From Collinsella sp. MSK.8.10 (GTDB lineage Bacteria; Actinomycetota; Coriobacteriia; Coriobacteriales; Coriobacteriaceae): a stretch of DNA of 64,000 nucleotides. The stretch spans positions 186,001 to 250,000 of the forward strand of contig NZ_JAHPYF010000002.1 in NCBI RefSeq assembly GCF_019041915.1. The letters are read 5' to 3'. The notes under the pieces are model-generated. The model did no database searches and had not been told where the DNA came from. It worked only from the letters and a program-made list of their open reading frames with translations. Positions 26,803 through 36,024 of the stretch are shown in pieces (within the stretch, counting starts at the first letter, position 1; the number at the start of each line of letters is the position of its first letter). The position numbers and the translations under genes are program-made.

Positions 26803-28887
26803 ATGGATACTACCGATAGCGCCTATGGCGACAAACTCGTCCGTCTCGATACGTTCGATACCGCCGTGGCGGTCGACCCCAGCGCCGAGGACGACGCCAA
26901 ACGCCGGTTTATGACACTTATTCTCCAGACGGCCCACCGCAACAACGGCAACATCGGGCACGTGCTGCGCGCGACCAACACGAGCGGCGAGGTCTTTGCC
27001 GTCAAGCTGCTCAAGGACAACGTCATTCTCTCTGGCCAAGCCCCCGACCGCTCCGCCGAGCAATCGGCCGCGCACCTGGCCAACACCGCTGCGCTGTTTG
27101 AGGAGTACCGTCATCTGTGTACCGTCTCGCACCTGCGCGGATTTCCGCGCGTCTATGGCTACGGATCGTGCGAGGATGACCCGCTCATCCTCATGGAGTG
27201 GGTCGAGGGCACCTCACTCAAGCAGGCGCTGCCCCTGCTTCCTCACGACGCCTCGGGCGGGCTGACCACCCAGATGGTCGCCGCCGTCGGAAACGCCGTG
27301 CTTCGTGCGCTCTTGATGACCCAAGGCCTCGTGAATCCGGTCGTCCATCGCGACCTTTCGCCTGCCAATATCATGTTCCGCACCACCAGCCGAACGCTCG
27401 AGCAGCAGATTGCCGATTGCTCCTTTGACCCCTGCCTCATCGACATGGGCTCCGCGACCATGGCTCTCGGCGACGACACGATCACCCGGTGCGCCGACAT
27501 CTGGCGCTTTGCCACGCCCGCATACGCCGCGCCCGAGATGCTCACGCAGGATATCGAAGGCATCGCGGCCCTTCGCCGTTCGCCGGCAATCGACGTCTAT
27601 GCGCTTTCGAGCATTCTGTACCAGCTCTACAGCGGTCGCAAACCGTTTGACTTTGAGTCGACGGACGCCGCTGCAACCGGCTCGTTCTATCTCGTAAAGA
27701 CCAAGACCAAGCCGGCACCGCTCGAGCCGCGCTGCGAGGGCGATGAAGCGCTCGTCCAAATCATCATGAAGGGTCTCTCAGTCGAGCAGTGCGATCGTCC
27801 CACCGAGCAGCAGATGCTCGAGGTGCTCTCGGCATACCTCACCGATGCCGAATCCGAGGGCCGCGAAGGCACAGGAGACGAGGCCGCGATTGATATCGAT
27901 TCTGGCACGCACCTTAAGGTCGACGTCGCCGGCGAGCGCGCACGAGAGATCCTGAATCAGGCCCGTCACGATGCCATGACCCGCCGCCGCTTTATTATCG
28001 GCGGCGCTATCGCAGCCGTTGCGGGGCTCAGCGTTATCGGGGCGGCAACCCATGGCTTTGGCATCCCCGACTACCTTGACGGCATCCGCGGTTCACTTGA
28101 CGACTACACCTGGGATCAGCTGCAGGAGATTTCGCTCAAGATTAAGGCCGCCGAGGCCCGTAGCGAGGCACGCGAGATTGCCAAGCGCTATCATCTGCTC
28201 GATGCCGATGGGCATATCCCCTATCCGTGTACCAAGCGTGTCACGCTCACCAACGGGCTGCAGGTTGGCGCGCAGCTTGTGGGCATCCGCCACGATGAGC
28301 TTCTGGACGGGACGGGCAAGGCCGGACTAACGTTTATGTTCGATGCGGGTATTGCCGAGCGCAACGCTGCGGCTGAACCGCCGAGCGCCGGCTGGGCAGA
28401 TTGCGAGCTGCGGGAATGGCTCAACGGCGACGGCCTTAAGCTGCTGCCCAACGAGTTGCGCGCACTCATTAAAGGGGTCAAGAAGGTCTCGAACAATGTG
28501 GGCACCGCCAACAGCGCATCGTGCCTGAGCGAGTTGCCCGCAACCCTTTGGCTGCCCGCCATGGTCGAGCTGTGCGGTACGCAACCGCCCGATTCGTTTA
28601 CCGAGGACTATCACTACCTGGCAGACATCTACAACGGCGAGGGCAAGGAGTATCAGCTCTTCCGCGAGCTCAAGGTAAGCCCGTATTCCACGAACGAGAC
28701 GATGGTCCGCCAGTGGAAGGGCAAGGACACCTGTTGGTGGGAGCGCACGGTAAGCCCCGACACATCGGAGAGCGAAGGCACGCTCTATATGAACCGCGTG
28801 GGGCACGACGGCGACGTCTTTACGTACGCAACGCCTGCGGAAAAGCCAAACAAGCTAACCTGTGTGATTCCCGGGTTCTGTATCTAG
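26803..28887 (+). CDS. Membrane Ser/Thr protein kinase with DUF6273-like extracellular domain
   Basis: A 694-residue protein. Residues 40-345 are a Hanks-type kinase: K68 in VFAVKLL, EE100-101 for helix C, catalytic HRDLSPAN with D184 and N189, and the metal site as IDMG (D214) instead of DFG. APE is present as AAPEM, followed by DVYALSSILYQL. A single membrane segment lies at about 396-416 after RRR. The outer part (440-694) resembles DUF6273-type domains (WADCELREWLNGD, TLWLPAMVEL). The ATG at 26803 follows AAAGGAA. Ligand sensing is inferred. It pairs with the upstream FHA protein. Confidence 0.85.
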   Translation: MDTTDSAYGDKLVRLDTFDTAVAVDPSAEDDAKRRFMTLILQTAHRNNGNIGHVLRATNTSGEVFAVKLLKDNVILSGQAPDRSAEQSAAHLANTAALFEEYRHLCTVSHLRGFPRVYGYGSCEDDPLILMEWVEGTSLKQALPLLPHDASGGLTTQMVAAVGNAVLRALLMTQGLVNPVVHRDLSPANIMFRTTSRTLEQQIADCSFDPCLIDMGSATMALGDDTITRCADIWRFATPAYAAPEMLTQDIEGIAALRRSPAIDVYALSSILYQLYSGRKPFDFESTDAAATGSFYLVKTKTKPAPLEPRCEGDEALVQIIMKGLSVEQCDRPTEQQMLEVLSAYLTDAESEGREGTGDEAAIDIDSGTHLKVDVAGERAREILNQARHDAMTRRRFIIGGAIAAVAGLSVIGAATHGFGIPDYLDGIRGSLDDYTWDQLQEISLKIKAAEARSEAREIAKRYHLLDADGHIPYPCTKRVTLTNGLQVGAQLVGIRHDELLDGTGKAGLTFMFDAGIAERNAAAEPPSAGWADCELREWLNGDGLKLLPNELRALIKGVKKVSNNVGTANSASCLSELPATLWLPAMVELCGTQPPDSFTEDYHYLADIYNGEGKEYQLFRELKVSPYSTNETMVRQWKGKDTCWWERTVSPDTSESEGTLYMNRVGHDGDVFTYATPAEKPNKLTCVIPGFCI

Positions 28888-28929
28888 GCGGCGGGCGTCT
28901 TGCCGTGACGAGACCCCACCCCGGCAATT

Positions 28930-28986
28930 GTCTTGATCTGTAACAGTTAGAGGTCATTTTCCCTGCTAGATATTACAGATTGAGAT
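28930..28986 (+). repeat. Family B palindrome, copy 2 (57 bp)
   Basis: Left arm GTCTTGATCTGTAAC; right arm ATTACAGATTGAGAT. It lies 42 bp after the kinase stop. A degenerate half (CATCTGTAACGAAATCTCAT) follows at 29025-29044. Confidence 0.85.
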
Positions 28987-29059
28987 GATTGGTTGGGACG
29001 GTCCATCGGCCAACCATCCATCCTCATCTGTAACGAAATCTCATATATTATTTCTGTAC

Positions 29060-29090
29060 TGGACACCCCCAGGGGGTATGGGTGTATAGT
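29060..29090 (+). promoter_or_regulatory. copA promoter with CsoR operator candidate
   Basis: TGGACA (29060-29065), 19 bp, TATAGT (29085-29090). The spacer holds the GC-rich inverted repeat ACACCCCC / AGGGGGTAT, followed by GGGTG, like known CsoR sites (C-tract, G-tract). The CsoR gene lies at the end of the same gene set. Confidence 0.65.
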
Positions 29091-29137
29091 ATCGGTAGGT
29101 TAACATTTCCAACACTACACCATAGAAAGGAGAAGCC

Positions 29138-31477
29138 ATGGCTCAAGATAAGTTTGACGTGGGCGGCATGACGTGCGCCGCTTGCCAGGCGCACGTGGAC
29201 CGCGCCGTCAGCAAGCTTGACGGCGTCCAAAGCGTCGCGGTCAACCTGCTCGCCGGTTCCATGATGGTCGACTATGACCCCGCGCAGGTCTCCCCCGACG
29301 ATATCTGCACCGCCGTTGACCGCGCGGGCTACTCGGCCTCGCCCGTCAGTACGGGCACCGAAGCCGCCCCAAACGGCAGCGCGCAAGCCAGGTCAGGCGC
29401 CGCTCATATGGAGTCGCCTACCAAAAAGTTGGAGGCCACCGCCTCCGCCATGCGCACCCGTCTCATCATCTCAATCATCTTTCTCATCCCACTGTTCTAC
29501 ATAGGCATGGGGCACATGCTCGGTTGGCCACTGCCCGGCGTCTTCACCGACCACACCCACAGCATGACGCTCGCGCTCACCGAGCTCGTCCTGCTCATTC
29601 CCATCGTCTACGTCAACGACGCATACTTTATCAACGGGTTTAAATCGCTTACGCACGGCGCGCCTACCATGGACGCCCTTATTGCCGTGGGCGCCACTGC
29701 TTCCATCGCCTGGTCGCTCTACGCCATGTTCATCATGGCCGACCAGCTAGCCGCGGGTCAGGTCCACGAGGCCATGATGACGAGCATGGACAATCTGTAT
29801 TTTGAGAGCGCAGGCACGATCCTGTCGCTCGTCACCGTGGGCAAATACCTCGAGACGCGCAGCAAGTCCAAGACCGGCGGCGCAATCGAGGCGCTGATCG
29901 ACCTAGCGCCCAAGACCGCGACCGTCGTGGCAGAGGACGGCAGCGAGGCCACTGTGGACGTCGACGCCATCCTACCCGGTCAGGTGCTGCGCGTGCGCCC
30001 CGGCGAGTCCATCCCCGTCGATGGAGTGGTGCTCGAGGGCTCGTCGGCCGTGGACGAGAGCGCGCTCACCGGCGAGTCCATCCCCGTGGAGAAGACCGCC
30101 GGCGACACTGTCAATGCGGCCACGGTCAACCGCACGGGCTCGTTTACCTTCCGTGCCACACGCGTGGGCGCTGACACGTCACTCGCCAAGATTATCCAGC
30201 TCGTCGAGGACGCCAACGCCACCAAGGCGCCCATCGCCCGCATGGCCGACAAAGTCGCCGGCGTGTTCGTGCCCGTGGTGTTCGTGATCTCGGCTGTGAC
30301 CTTTGCGGTGTGGATGGCACTGACCGGCAGCATAAACGAGGCGCTCACCTCCGCCGTCGCTGTGCTGGTGATCAGCTGCCCGTGCGCGCTGGGCCTGGCC
30401 ACGCCCGTCGCCATTATGGTCGGCACCGGCAAGGGCGCCGAGATGGGCATTCTGTTTAAGAGCGCCGAGGCGCTGGAGAACCTGCGCAGCGTGGGCACCG
30501 TGGTGCTCGATAAGACGGGCACGGTCACCCGCGGCAAGCCTGCCGTGACCGATATCGTGGTAGCCACGCGCGCTGACGGCTCGCCCGCTATGAGCGAAAA
30601 GGCGCTGCTCAAGTTGGCCGCCGCGTTGGAGCGCTCGAGCGAGCACCCGCTGGCCGAGGCGATTATGGCCGAGTGCGAGACGCGAGGGATTGTCGCGCGC
30701 GCCGTCGAGGACTTTGCCGCCGTGCCCGGGCGAGGCGTTACGGCGCGCGAGGGGCAAAACGCCATTGCCGCCGGCAATATGCGCCTGATGAACGAGCTGG
30801 GCGCGAAGGTGCCCGCGGGTCTTGCCGAACAGTTCGCCGCCGAGGGCAAGACGCCGCTGTTCTTTGCCAAGAACGGCGAGCTCGCCGGCACCATTGCCGT
30901 GGCTGACGAGGTCAAGGAAACGAGTGCCGGAGCCATCGCCGCACTGCGCTCGCTTGGCGTCGACGTGCGCATGCTCACCGGCGACAACCGAGTCACCGCC
31001 GAAGCAATCGCCCGCCGCGTGGGGCTGAGCAGCGAACAGGTCATCGCCGACGTCCTCCCCGCCGACAAGGAGCACCACGTACGCGAGCTGCAGGATGCGG
31101 GCAGCAAGGTCGCCATGGTGGGCGACGGTATCAATGACTCCCCCGCCCTGGCGCGCGCCGACGTGGGCCTTGCTATCGGCACCGGCGCAGACATCGCCAA
31201 GGAGGGCGCCGACGTGGTACTCATGCGCAGCGACCTCATGGACGTCGCCCGTGCCATCGAGCTGTCGCGCGCCACAATTCGCAACATCAAGCAGGACCTG
31301 TTCTGGGCGCTGTTCTACAACGGCATCGGCATTCCGCTGGCGGCGGGCGTGTTCTTCCCCCTCATCGGTTGGCAGCTCTCGCCGATGTTTGGCGCCGCGG
31401 CCATGAGCCTGTCGAGTGTCTGCGTCGTAAGCAATGCGCTGCGCTTAAAATCCTTTAAGCCAAAAGTGGCAAAATAG
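29138..31477 (+). CDS. copA: Copper-exporting P1B-type ATPase CopA
   Basis: A 779-residue membrane pump that expels Cu(I). A single N-terminal heavy-metal domain (GMTCAAC, 10-16) is followed by membrane helices, the actuator motif [10 protein letters not shown], the transmembrane metal site [11 protein letters not shown], the phosphorylated aspartate in [11 protein letters not shown], the SEHPLAEAI histidine motif, and the hinge [10 protein letters not shown]. The ATG at 29138 follows AAAGGAG. It leads the copper cluster copA-copZ-csoR and has a CsoR-like operator. Confidence 0.96.
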   Translation: MAQDKFDVGGMTCAACQAHVDRAVSKLDGVQSVAVNLLAGSMMVDYDPAQVSPDDICTAVDRAGYSASPVSTGTEAAPNGSAQARSGAAHMESPTKKLEATASAMRTRLIISIIFLIPLFYIGMGHMLGWPLPGVFTDHTHSMTLALTELVLLIPIVYVNDAYFINGFKSLTHGAPTMDALIAVGATASIAWSLYAMFIMADQLAAGQVHEAMMTSMDNLYFESAGTILSLVTVGKYLETRSKSKTGGAIEALIDLAPKTATVVAEDGSEATVDVDAILPGQVLRVRPGESIPVDGVVLEGSSAVDESALTGESIPVEKTAGDTVNAATVNRTGSFTFRATRVGADTSLAKIIQLVEDANATKAPIARMADKVAGVFVPVVFVISAVTFAVWMALTGSINEALTSAVAVLVISCPCALGLATPVAIMVGTGKGAEMGILFKSAEALENLRSVGTVVLDKTGTVTRGKPAVTDIVVATRADGSPAMSEKALLKLAAALERSSEHPLAEAIMAECETRGIVARAVEDFAAVPGRGVTAREGQNAIAAGNMRLMNELGAKVPAGLAEQFAAEGKTPLFFAKNGELAGTIAVADEVKETSAGAIAALRSLGVDVRMLTGDNRVTAEAIARRVGLSSEQVIADVLPADKEHHVRELQDAGSKVAMVGDGINDSPALARADVGLAIGTGADIAKEGADVVLMRSDLMDVARAIELSRATIRNIKQDLFWALFYNGIGIPLAAGVFFPLIGWQLSPMFGAAAMSLSSVCVVSNALRLKSFKPKVAK

Positions 31478-31624
31478 GCTCACCATTAAGTCCATCTAGA
31501 ACGGGTTTTCCAGACGCCCGAGATTGACCCGAAAGAGGAGCGACGCGCACTTTGGTACGCGAGCGACGGCTTGAAGGTCAAGGTCGGGTGCCTGGGAAAG
31601 CCGACACAACAGGGAGGAATACCC

Positions 31625-31846
31625 ATGCGTTACACAATCAAGACTTCCGGCCTCATGTGCGGCCATTGCGACGCCACCGTCGAGACGGCGTTGCTCAACG
31701 TGGCCGGCGTGACCGACGCCGACGCCGATCACGAGACCCAGACTGTCCAGGTGGAGTGCGCCGACACCGTGACCGCCGAGCAGCTCGCCGCCGCCGTCGA
31801 GGGCGCCGGCGAGAAATTCCATGCCCTGTCCGTAACCGCCGCGTAG
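31625..31846 (+). CDS. copZ: Copper chaperone CopZ (heavy-metal-associated domain)
   Basis: A 73-residue single HMA domain with the beta-alpha-beta-beta-alpha-beta pattern and the Cu-binding pair in GLMCGHCDATVE (C11 and C14). It would hand Cu(I) to CopA or CsoR. The ATG at 31625 follows GGGAGG. The frame is open from 31571 but lacks a site there. It lies 147 bp after copA, and a family A palindrome follows 27 bp after its stop. Confidence 0.9.
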   Translation: MRYTIKTSGLMCGHCDATVETALLNVAGVTDADADHETQTVQVECADTVTAEQLAAAVEGAGEKFHALSVTAA

Positions 31847-31873
31847 CAGGCGCCACCTACTCCATCCTCAGAA

Positions 31874-31938
31874 GTTGCGGTGAAATACGGACTGTTGTGC
31901 CGCCCTAGGCCTTTAAACGGTCCGTATTTCACCGCAAC
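31874..31938. repeat. Family A palindromic element, copy 2 (65 bp)
   Basis: Arms beginning GTTGCGGTGAAATACGGACT and its inverse, with one mismatch. It lies between copZ and csoR, so it could split the transcript. Confidence 0.9.
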
Positions 31939-31981
31939 TGACGGGGACATCCGGAAAATCGACCAGAAACGAGGACCCGCC

Positions 31982-32254
31982 ATGATGGCAGACCATAAAT
32001 CGGTGACCCGCATGCTCAAGACGGCACGCGGCCAGATCGACGGCATCCTACGGATGGTCGAGGAGGACCGTTACTGCGTCGACATCTCCACGCAGCTCAT
32101 GGCAACACAGGCGCTCCTCGCGCGCATCAACGCCGACGTGCTCAAGGCGCATATCGAGGGCTGCGTGACTTCGGCAATCGAATCGGGCGACGAGGACCTC
32201 AAAGCCGCCAAGCTCGCCGAGATCGAACGCGTCGTCGACAAGCTCTCCAAGTAA
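31982..32254 (+). CDS. csoR: Copper-sensing repressor CsoR
   Basis: A 90-residue all-helical repressor of the CsoR/RcnR (DUF156) family. The Cu(I) ligands of CsoR are present: C32 in RYCVDISTQL, then H57 and C61 in LKAHIEGCV. The N-terminal helix KSVTRMLKTARGQIDGI is typical. The start is one of two adjacent ATGs (31982 or 31985) after GAGGA; the frame stays open upstream through the family A palindrome, which is rejected as coding. It presumably represses copA at the operator near 29063-29080. Confidence 0.92.
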   Translation: MMADHKSVTRMLKTARGQIDGILRMVEEDRYCVDISTQLMATQALLARINADVLKAHIEGCVTSAIESGDEDLKAAKLAEIERVVDKLSK

Positions 32255-32261
32255 TTGGGGC

Positions 32262-32343
32262 ATTGGGGACAGACTTCTTTGCACCGTCTTGGTATTCCGA
32301 GGACAGGTATGTTTGCACCACATTGGTGCAAACATACCTGTCC
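32262..32343. repeat. Family C repeat 2, with a perfect 20-bp palindrome
   Basis: GGACAGGTATGTTTGCACCA (32301-32320) and its exact inverse (32324-32343) are separated by CAT. Upstream, TTGGGGACAGACTTCTTTGC (32265-32284) is a degenerate half. It lies between csoR and the small membrane gene and could form a strong hairpin. Confidence 0.85.
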
Positions 32344-32400
32344 CCCTTGCTCTAAATCGGGTATAAAGGCGTGCAGCATATCGAACGAAAGGCAATTTGC

Positions 32401-32874
32401 ATGAATGACTTTATGAAGGGCCGCAATGGCGCCGATGAACTCACCATCGTGATGGGTTTTGCCGGCATCGTCATCGCGATGATCGGATCGATAGCCCGCA
32501 TCCAGTGGCTCAGCTGGATTGCCATCGCCGTCATCGTGATTGGCGTGCTGCGCGGCCTGTCCAAAAATATCGATGCACGTCGCAAGGAGAACGAGGCCTT
32601 TGTAGCCGCGACCGCCAATGTTCCCGGCTTGGGCAAGTTCGTCGCCAGCTTGGGCGGCGGCGCTGCAGCGGCCAGCACCTCACGCGCAGCCGGCACCAGC
32701 AAGGAAGACTTTGAGCGTGCCAAGCGCACGGCCAAGAAGATGTGGAAGGGTCGCAAGACCACGGCATACCTCAAGTGCCCCAACTGCGGCCAGATGCTCT
32801 CCGTCCCCAAGGGCAAGGGCAAGATCCGCGTCACCTGCCCCAAGTGCCACGCCAAGATGGAAACCCGCTCCTAG
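32401..32874 (+). CDS. Small membrane protein with C-terminal zinc ribbon
   Basis: A 157-residue protein with two hydrophobic segments (about 25-40 and 46-62, ELTIVMGFAGIVIAMIGSIARIQ then IAIAVIVIGVL), a flexible Gly/Ala region, and a C-terminal zinc ribbon with CPNCGQ and CPKCHAK. The ATG at 32401 has AAAGG about 9 nt upstream; the frame is open from 32371. No function can be assigned. It is convergent with the amidohydrolase gene and shares a bidirectional terminator with it. Confidence 0.75.
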   Translation: MNDFMKGRNGADELTIVMGFAGIVIAMIGSIARIQWLSWIAIAVIVIGVLRGLSKNIDARRKENEAFVAATANVPGLGKFVASLGGGAAAASTSRAAGTSKEDFERAKRTAKKMWKGRKTTAYLKCPNCGQMLSVPKGKGKIRVTCPKCHAKMETRS

Positions 32875-32936
32875 CGCCCGCACGCGGGACAAATAAATCA
32901 GGTTTGTTTGTCCCAAATCTTAAGTATTTGTTCGAT

Positions 32937-32975
32937 AAAAAAGCCGAGGCCTCGTGTTGAGACCTCGGCTTTTTG
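32937..32975. terminator. Bidirectional terminator between convergent genes
   Basis: Six A, then GCCGAGG (32943-32949), loop, CCTCGGC (32963-32969) and TTTTT, giving T-tracts on both strands. A second stem GGGACAAA / TTTGTCCC lies just upstream (32886-32913). Confidence 0.9.
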
Positions 32976-33007
32976 TATGCGGCAACGGAGCTGTCCCTTT
33001 GTCTCGT

Positions 33008-34378
33008 CTACGCCACGCCGTCGCGGGCGAGCTCCTCGGCCAGTGCCTCGGCCGGCATTGCCATAATCGTGTCGAGTTCGGCGTCCACCTCGGGAATACG
33101 CTTCACCTTGAGTTTGCGTACCAGATCGCCACGACACATCACGTGTATCGGCTCACGCAGAGCGCACAGGTCATCCAGAGGGCTCTCGCGCGTCACCAAA
33201 ATGTCGGCCGCCTTGCCGCACTCGATTGTGCCAGTCTCGCCGTCCAGCCCCAGCAGCTCGGCGTTGACTTGCGTAGCCGTATGCAGTGCGAAGGCGTTGC
33301 TCACGCCGACATGCTTGGCAAAATAGGCCACCTCACGCCACATGTCGTACTGCGTCACGAACGGGCAGCTCGAGTCCGTGCCCAGGCCCACCTTAACGCC
33401 AGCTTCCAGTGCGGCACGAGCACTCTCGATAATGCCCGAGCACACGATGTCACCGTTCTTCTTTTGCGTGTCGGTCGAATGGGTCTTTTCCGGATCGAGC
33501 AACACAAACGGCAGCGCCGGGCTGATAGTGCAGGTCACACTCGGCGCACGTCCCTCGAGCTGCGTACCCGCGGCGCCGCGGTACAGTTCCAGGATCTCGG
33601 GCGTCAACGGAGCGCCGTGCTCAATCGTGTCAACTCCGGCCTGAAGCGCGGCCTTCACACCTTCGGTGCTCTCGACATGCGCCATGACAGGAAGGCCAAC
33701 CTCGTGCGCCGCCTTGCACGCCGCCGCGGCAACCTCCACCGGCATACGCAGCACGCCCGGCTCGCCCACCTCGGTCGCGTCGAACACACCGCCCGTTACG
33801 AACAGCTTAATGACGTCGGCACCGCGCGCATACAGGTCACGCACCTGTTCGGCTGCCTCGGCGGGACTGTTGGCCACCTGGGCGAACAAGCCTGCACCAT
33901 GGCCGCCCGGCACCGTGACGCCCGTTCCCGGCGCCACCAGGCGAGGACCTTGATACTTGCCGGCATCGATAGCATCGCGCACGGCAAGATCGGCAAACAG
34001 CGGGTCGCCCGCGCCGCGCACCGTGGTCACGCCACTTGCCAGCTGTTGTTGGGCGCTGCCCTTAAGAATGTGGCGCACGATGGCGCGCCCCACGGGATTA
34101 TCGAGCTTTTTCATCAGCGCACCCGCATCGCCCGCCGAAACCGGCTTGCCCGAACCGCACAGATGCACATGCATATTGATGAGGCCTGGCATGAGATACG
34201 CCCCTGCCAGATCGATGACCTCGGCACCTGCAGGCGCCTGCGCCACAGCACTCGGCCCCATCCACGTGATGACACCGCGCTCAACGGCCACGGCCATGTC
34301 GGGCTGCGGCTCCATATGTTCCGAACCATCCAGGACGGTCGCATTGATAAACAACGTGGAACGATCGGCAGACGCCAT
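33008..34378 (-). CDS. Amidohydrolase family protein (imidazolonepropionase-like)
   Basis: A 456-residue metal-dependent hydrolase with a split beta sandwich (FINATVLDGSEH at the N-terminus, ADILVTRESPLDDL at the C-terminus) around a TIM barrel. The metal motifs are MHVHL (about 70), VMAHVEST, TIEHG and GTDSSCP. It resembles the imidazolonepropionase-like/prolidase-like amidohydrolases (cl. HutI-type, Xaa-Pro-acting), whose substrates vary. The ATG at 34378 follows GGGGAGGAG; the frame extends to 34507 without a better site. It is monocistronic and no pathway context is seen. Confidence 0.82.
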   Translation of the reverse strand: MASADRSTLFINATVLDGSEHMEPQPDMAVAVERGVITWMGPSAVAQAPAGAEVIDLAGAYLMPGLINMHVHLCGSGKPVSAGDAGALMKKLDNPVGRAIVRHILKGSAQQQLASGVTTVRGAGDPLFADLAVRDAIDAGKYQGPRLVAPGTGVTVPGGHGAGLFAQVANSPAEAAEQVRDLYARGADVIKLFVTGGVFDATEVGEPGVLRMPVEVAAAACKAAHEVGLPVMAHVESTEGVKAALQAGVDTIEHGAPLTPEILELYRGAAGTQLEGRAPSVTCTISPALPFVLLDPEKTHSTDTQKKNGDIVCSGIIESARAALEAGVKVGLGTDSSCPFVTQYDMWREVAYFAKHVGVSNAFALHTATQVNAELLGLDGETGTIECGKAADILVTRESPLDDLCALREPIHVMCRGDLVRKLKVKRIPEVDAELDTIMAMPAEALAEELARDGVA

Positions 34379-34527
34379 ATCGAGCTCCTCCCCCTCAGAA
34401 AACTTGAACATCTGTCCATTATTATCCAGTGTAGCCCGATTGCCACAGACATATCGGTTAACGGAGGGAAGAGGGGATGTGGGGGACGGAATACGTTGCA
34501 GTCCCACCCCAGCAACATCAGGGGAAT

Positions 34528-34584
34528 GTCTCGATCTGTAACAGATACAGGGTTATTGGGCCCCTTGATGTTACAGATCGAGAC
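34528..34584 (+). repeat. Family B palindrome, copy 3 (57 bp)
   Basis: Arms GTCTCGATCTGTAAC / GTTACAGATCGAGAC are perfect 15-bp inverses. It forms a tandem pair with copy 4, period 81 bp. Confidence 0.95.
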
Positions 34585-34608
34585 ATTCGGTCGACGTTTC
34601 ACCGGTTT

Positions 34609-34665
34609 GTCTCGATCTGTAACAATTACGAACTCAAACAACTTCTAAACGTTACAGATCGAGAC
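34609..34665 (+). repeat. Family B palindrome, copy 4 (57 bp)
   Basis: Perfect 15-bp arms as in copy 3. It ends 8 bp beyond the stop of the leftward PD-(D/E)xK-like gene, so it may act as a 3' hairpin for that mRNA. Confidence 0.95.
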
Positions 34666-34673
34666 AAAACCTC

Positions 34674-35744
34674 TCAGCGCCCATACCACTGACGTCTCCA
34701 CTCCTCAGCCAAATCGGGCCGTCGCGGAATACCCGCCAACCTCATCTTCTCAACCAGCTTCCCCGGATTCTTGAGCTCATCAAACGTAAACCGAAGCACC
34801 TTGTGCCCGAGCATTGTCAGATGAGACTCCCGTTGACGTTCTGCCACGAATGGGTCGACCGACTCCCGGCCCTCGCCGTTCTGCAAGGTGTACTTCACCT
34901 TTCCGTCGAGCTCGCCGATGACACACGTCCCGTCCTCGAGCCGCCAAAAATAATCGATCCGAAACACCTGGCTCGAATCGAGCGGATCGCGAAACTCCAC
35001 CTGCAACTCCGGAACCGGAAAGCCGTATGCAATAAAGAACGCTCGAAACCGAGACTCGCCACCGTTTTCGGACATCCCGTCCGCATACGACGCAATCACC
35101 TGTGCCCTGCGATACCCTCGCCTGCCCTCGCAATCGGCGCGGAGGCGCTCGCACAAATCCCCACGTGAAACGCCTTTCGCCCGCAGTGCAGAATCGGCAA
35201 TCGCCAACCCGTAGGAGAACGGCGCACGAAGCAAGCAATCCTCCACCGTGCGCCAAAATGACGTCACCTGCACGCCATCAACACGCTCGAGCGCGCCCGC
35301 CATCTGCAGACGCAACAACCTGCACCCGCTGTTCAACGTCATCGAACAGCCCGTCTTAACAAGAAAACGCGGCCCGAGCAGATCATTCGGCACCTCCAAA
35401 CCCCACAAAAGCGCCGCGTCATAGCCCCAAAACGCCCAATCGGGATGAAATTCCGCAAGCCCTTTGATAGTCCTCAGCGCTCGCTCCGCCGGCGTCAATG
35501 CATCCCAATCATGCTGAAAACAGAACAGGTACGGCTCGGGCTCCGCGATATCGTCGGTTCCAACATGGCGTCGCAGCCACATGAGCTCGGTATTGTCATG
35601 CGTTGCGAGCAGCGCACCCTGCTTGGCCGTCTCCGTGAGACGCGCGAGCATCCTGTTCCGCGCCAGCGTGTTGCGAGTCGTATGCTTGTGTTTGAGAACG
35701 GTATTAGACACTTTCATCACCACCACGTCAGACAAATGGACCAT
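34674..35744 (-). CDS. Hypothetical protein, PD-(D/E)xK-like C-terminus (DUF559/AbiEi-like)
   Basis: A 356-residue soluble protein, not firmly recognised. The C-terminal 110 residues read like a Vsr/DUF559-type nuclease fold: FRIDYFW, then GELDGKVKY (E-x-D-x-K), then ERQRESHLTMLGHKVLRF. The N-terminal part resembles AbiEi-like or winged-helix antitoxin proteins found in actinobacteria. The ATG at 35744 has GGAGG about 11 nt upstream; a TTG at 35768 is another possibility. It is tightly enclosed by family B elements on both sides (two after the stop, three before the start), which suggests a link between gene and repeats. Function is inferred only weakly. Confidence 0.7.
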   Translation of the reverse strand: MVHLSDVVVMKVSNTVLKHKHTTRNTLARNRMLARLTETAKQGALLATHDNTELMWLRRHVGTDDIAEPEPYLFCFQHDWDALTPAERALRTIKGLAEFHPDWAFWGYDAALLWGLEVPNDLLGPRFLVKTGCSMTLNSGCRLLRLQMAGALERVDGVQVTSFWRTVEDCLLRAPFSYGLAIADSALRAKGVSRGDLCERLRADCEGRRGYRRAQVIASYADGMSENGGESRFRAFFIAYGFPVPELQVEFRDPLDSSQVFRIDYFWRLEDGTCVIGELDGKVKYTLQNGEGRESVDPFVAERQRESHLTMLGHKVLRFTFDELKNPGKLVEKMRLAGIPRRPDLAEEWRRQWYGR

Positions 35745-35770
35745 CGTCACCGTTGCCTCCGCTGACAAAT

Positions 35771-35827
35771 GTCTTGATCTGTAACAGGAAGACAGTCTTT
35801 GAGCCTCTAGTTGTTACAGAACAAGAT
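35771..35827 (+). repeat. Family B palindrome, copy 5 (57 bp)
   Basis: Left arm GTCTTGATCTGTAAC; right arm GTTACAGAACAAGAT (two changes). First of three tandem units with periods 81 and 80 bp. Confidence 0.9.
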
Positions 35828-35851
35828 CTTTCGGCACCGCGTCCAGCCTTT

Positions 35852-35908
35852 GTCTCGATCTGTAACAGGTAGAACGATTTTTGGTCCTTTCCCGTTACAG
35901 AACAAGAT
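35852..35908 (+). repeat. Family B palindrome, copy 6 (57 bp)
   Basis: Left arm GTCTCGATCTGTAAC; right arm GTTACAGAACAAGAT. The right arm is followed by CTTTCGGCA, as in copy 5. Confidence 0.9.
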
Positions 35909-35931
35909 CTTTCGGCAGCCGCCAACCTTCC

Positions 35932-35988
35932 GTCTCAATCTGTAACAGTTACGGGCCCAAACAGCCGCCAAACGTTACAGATTGAGAC
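35932..35988 (+). repeat. Family B palindrome, copy 7 (57 bp)
   Basis: Arms GTCTCAATCTGTAAC / GTTACAGATTGAGAC are perfect inverses. It closes the tandem group and lies 36 bp after the stop of the leftward hypothetical gene at 36025. Confidence 0.95.
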
Positions 35989-36024
35989 AAAGTCAGGGCT
36001 GTAGGGCGGCACCAATCACATCCC

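Noticed and set aside
31880..31981. A longer CsoR start including the family A palindrome.
   Set aside because: The added residues are encoded by the repeat, and a ribosome site lies directly before the ATG at 31982.
34528..35988. The tandem family B units look like a CRISPR array (57-bp units, 23-24 bp spacers).
   Set aside because: Units are long palindromes with variable centres, spacers resemble each other, there are at most three units in a row and no cas gene is nearby.
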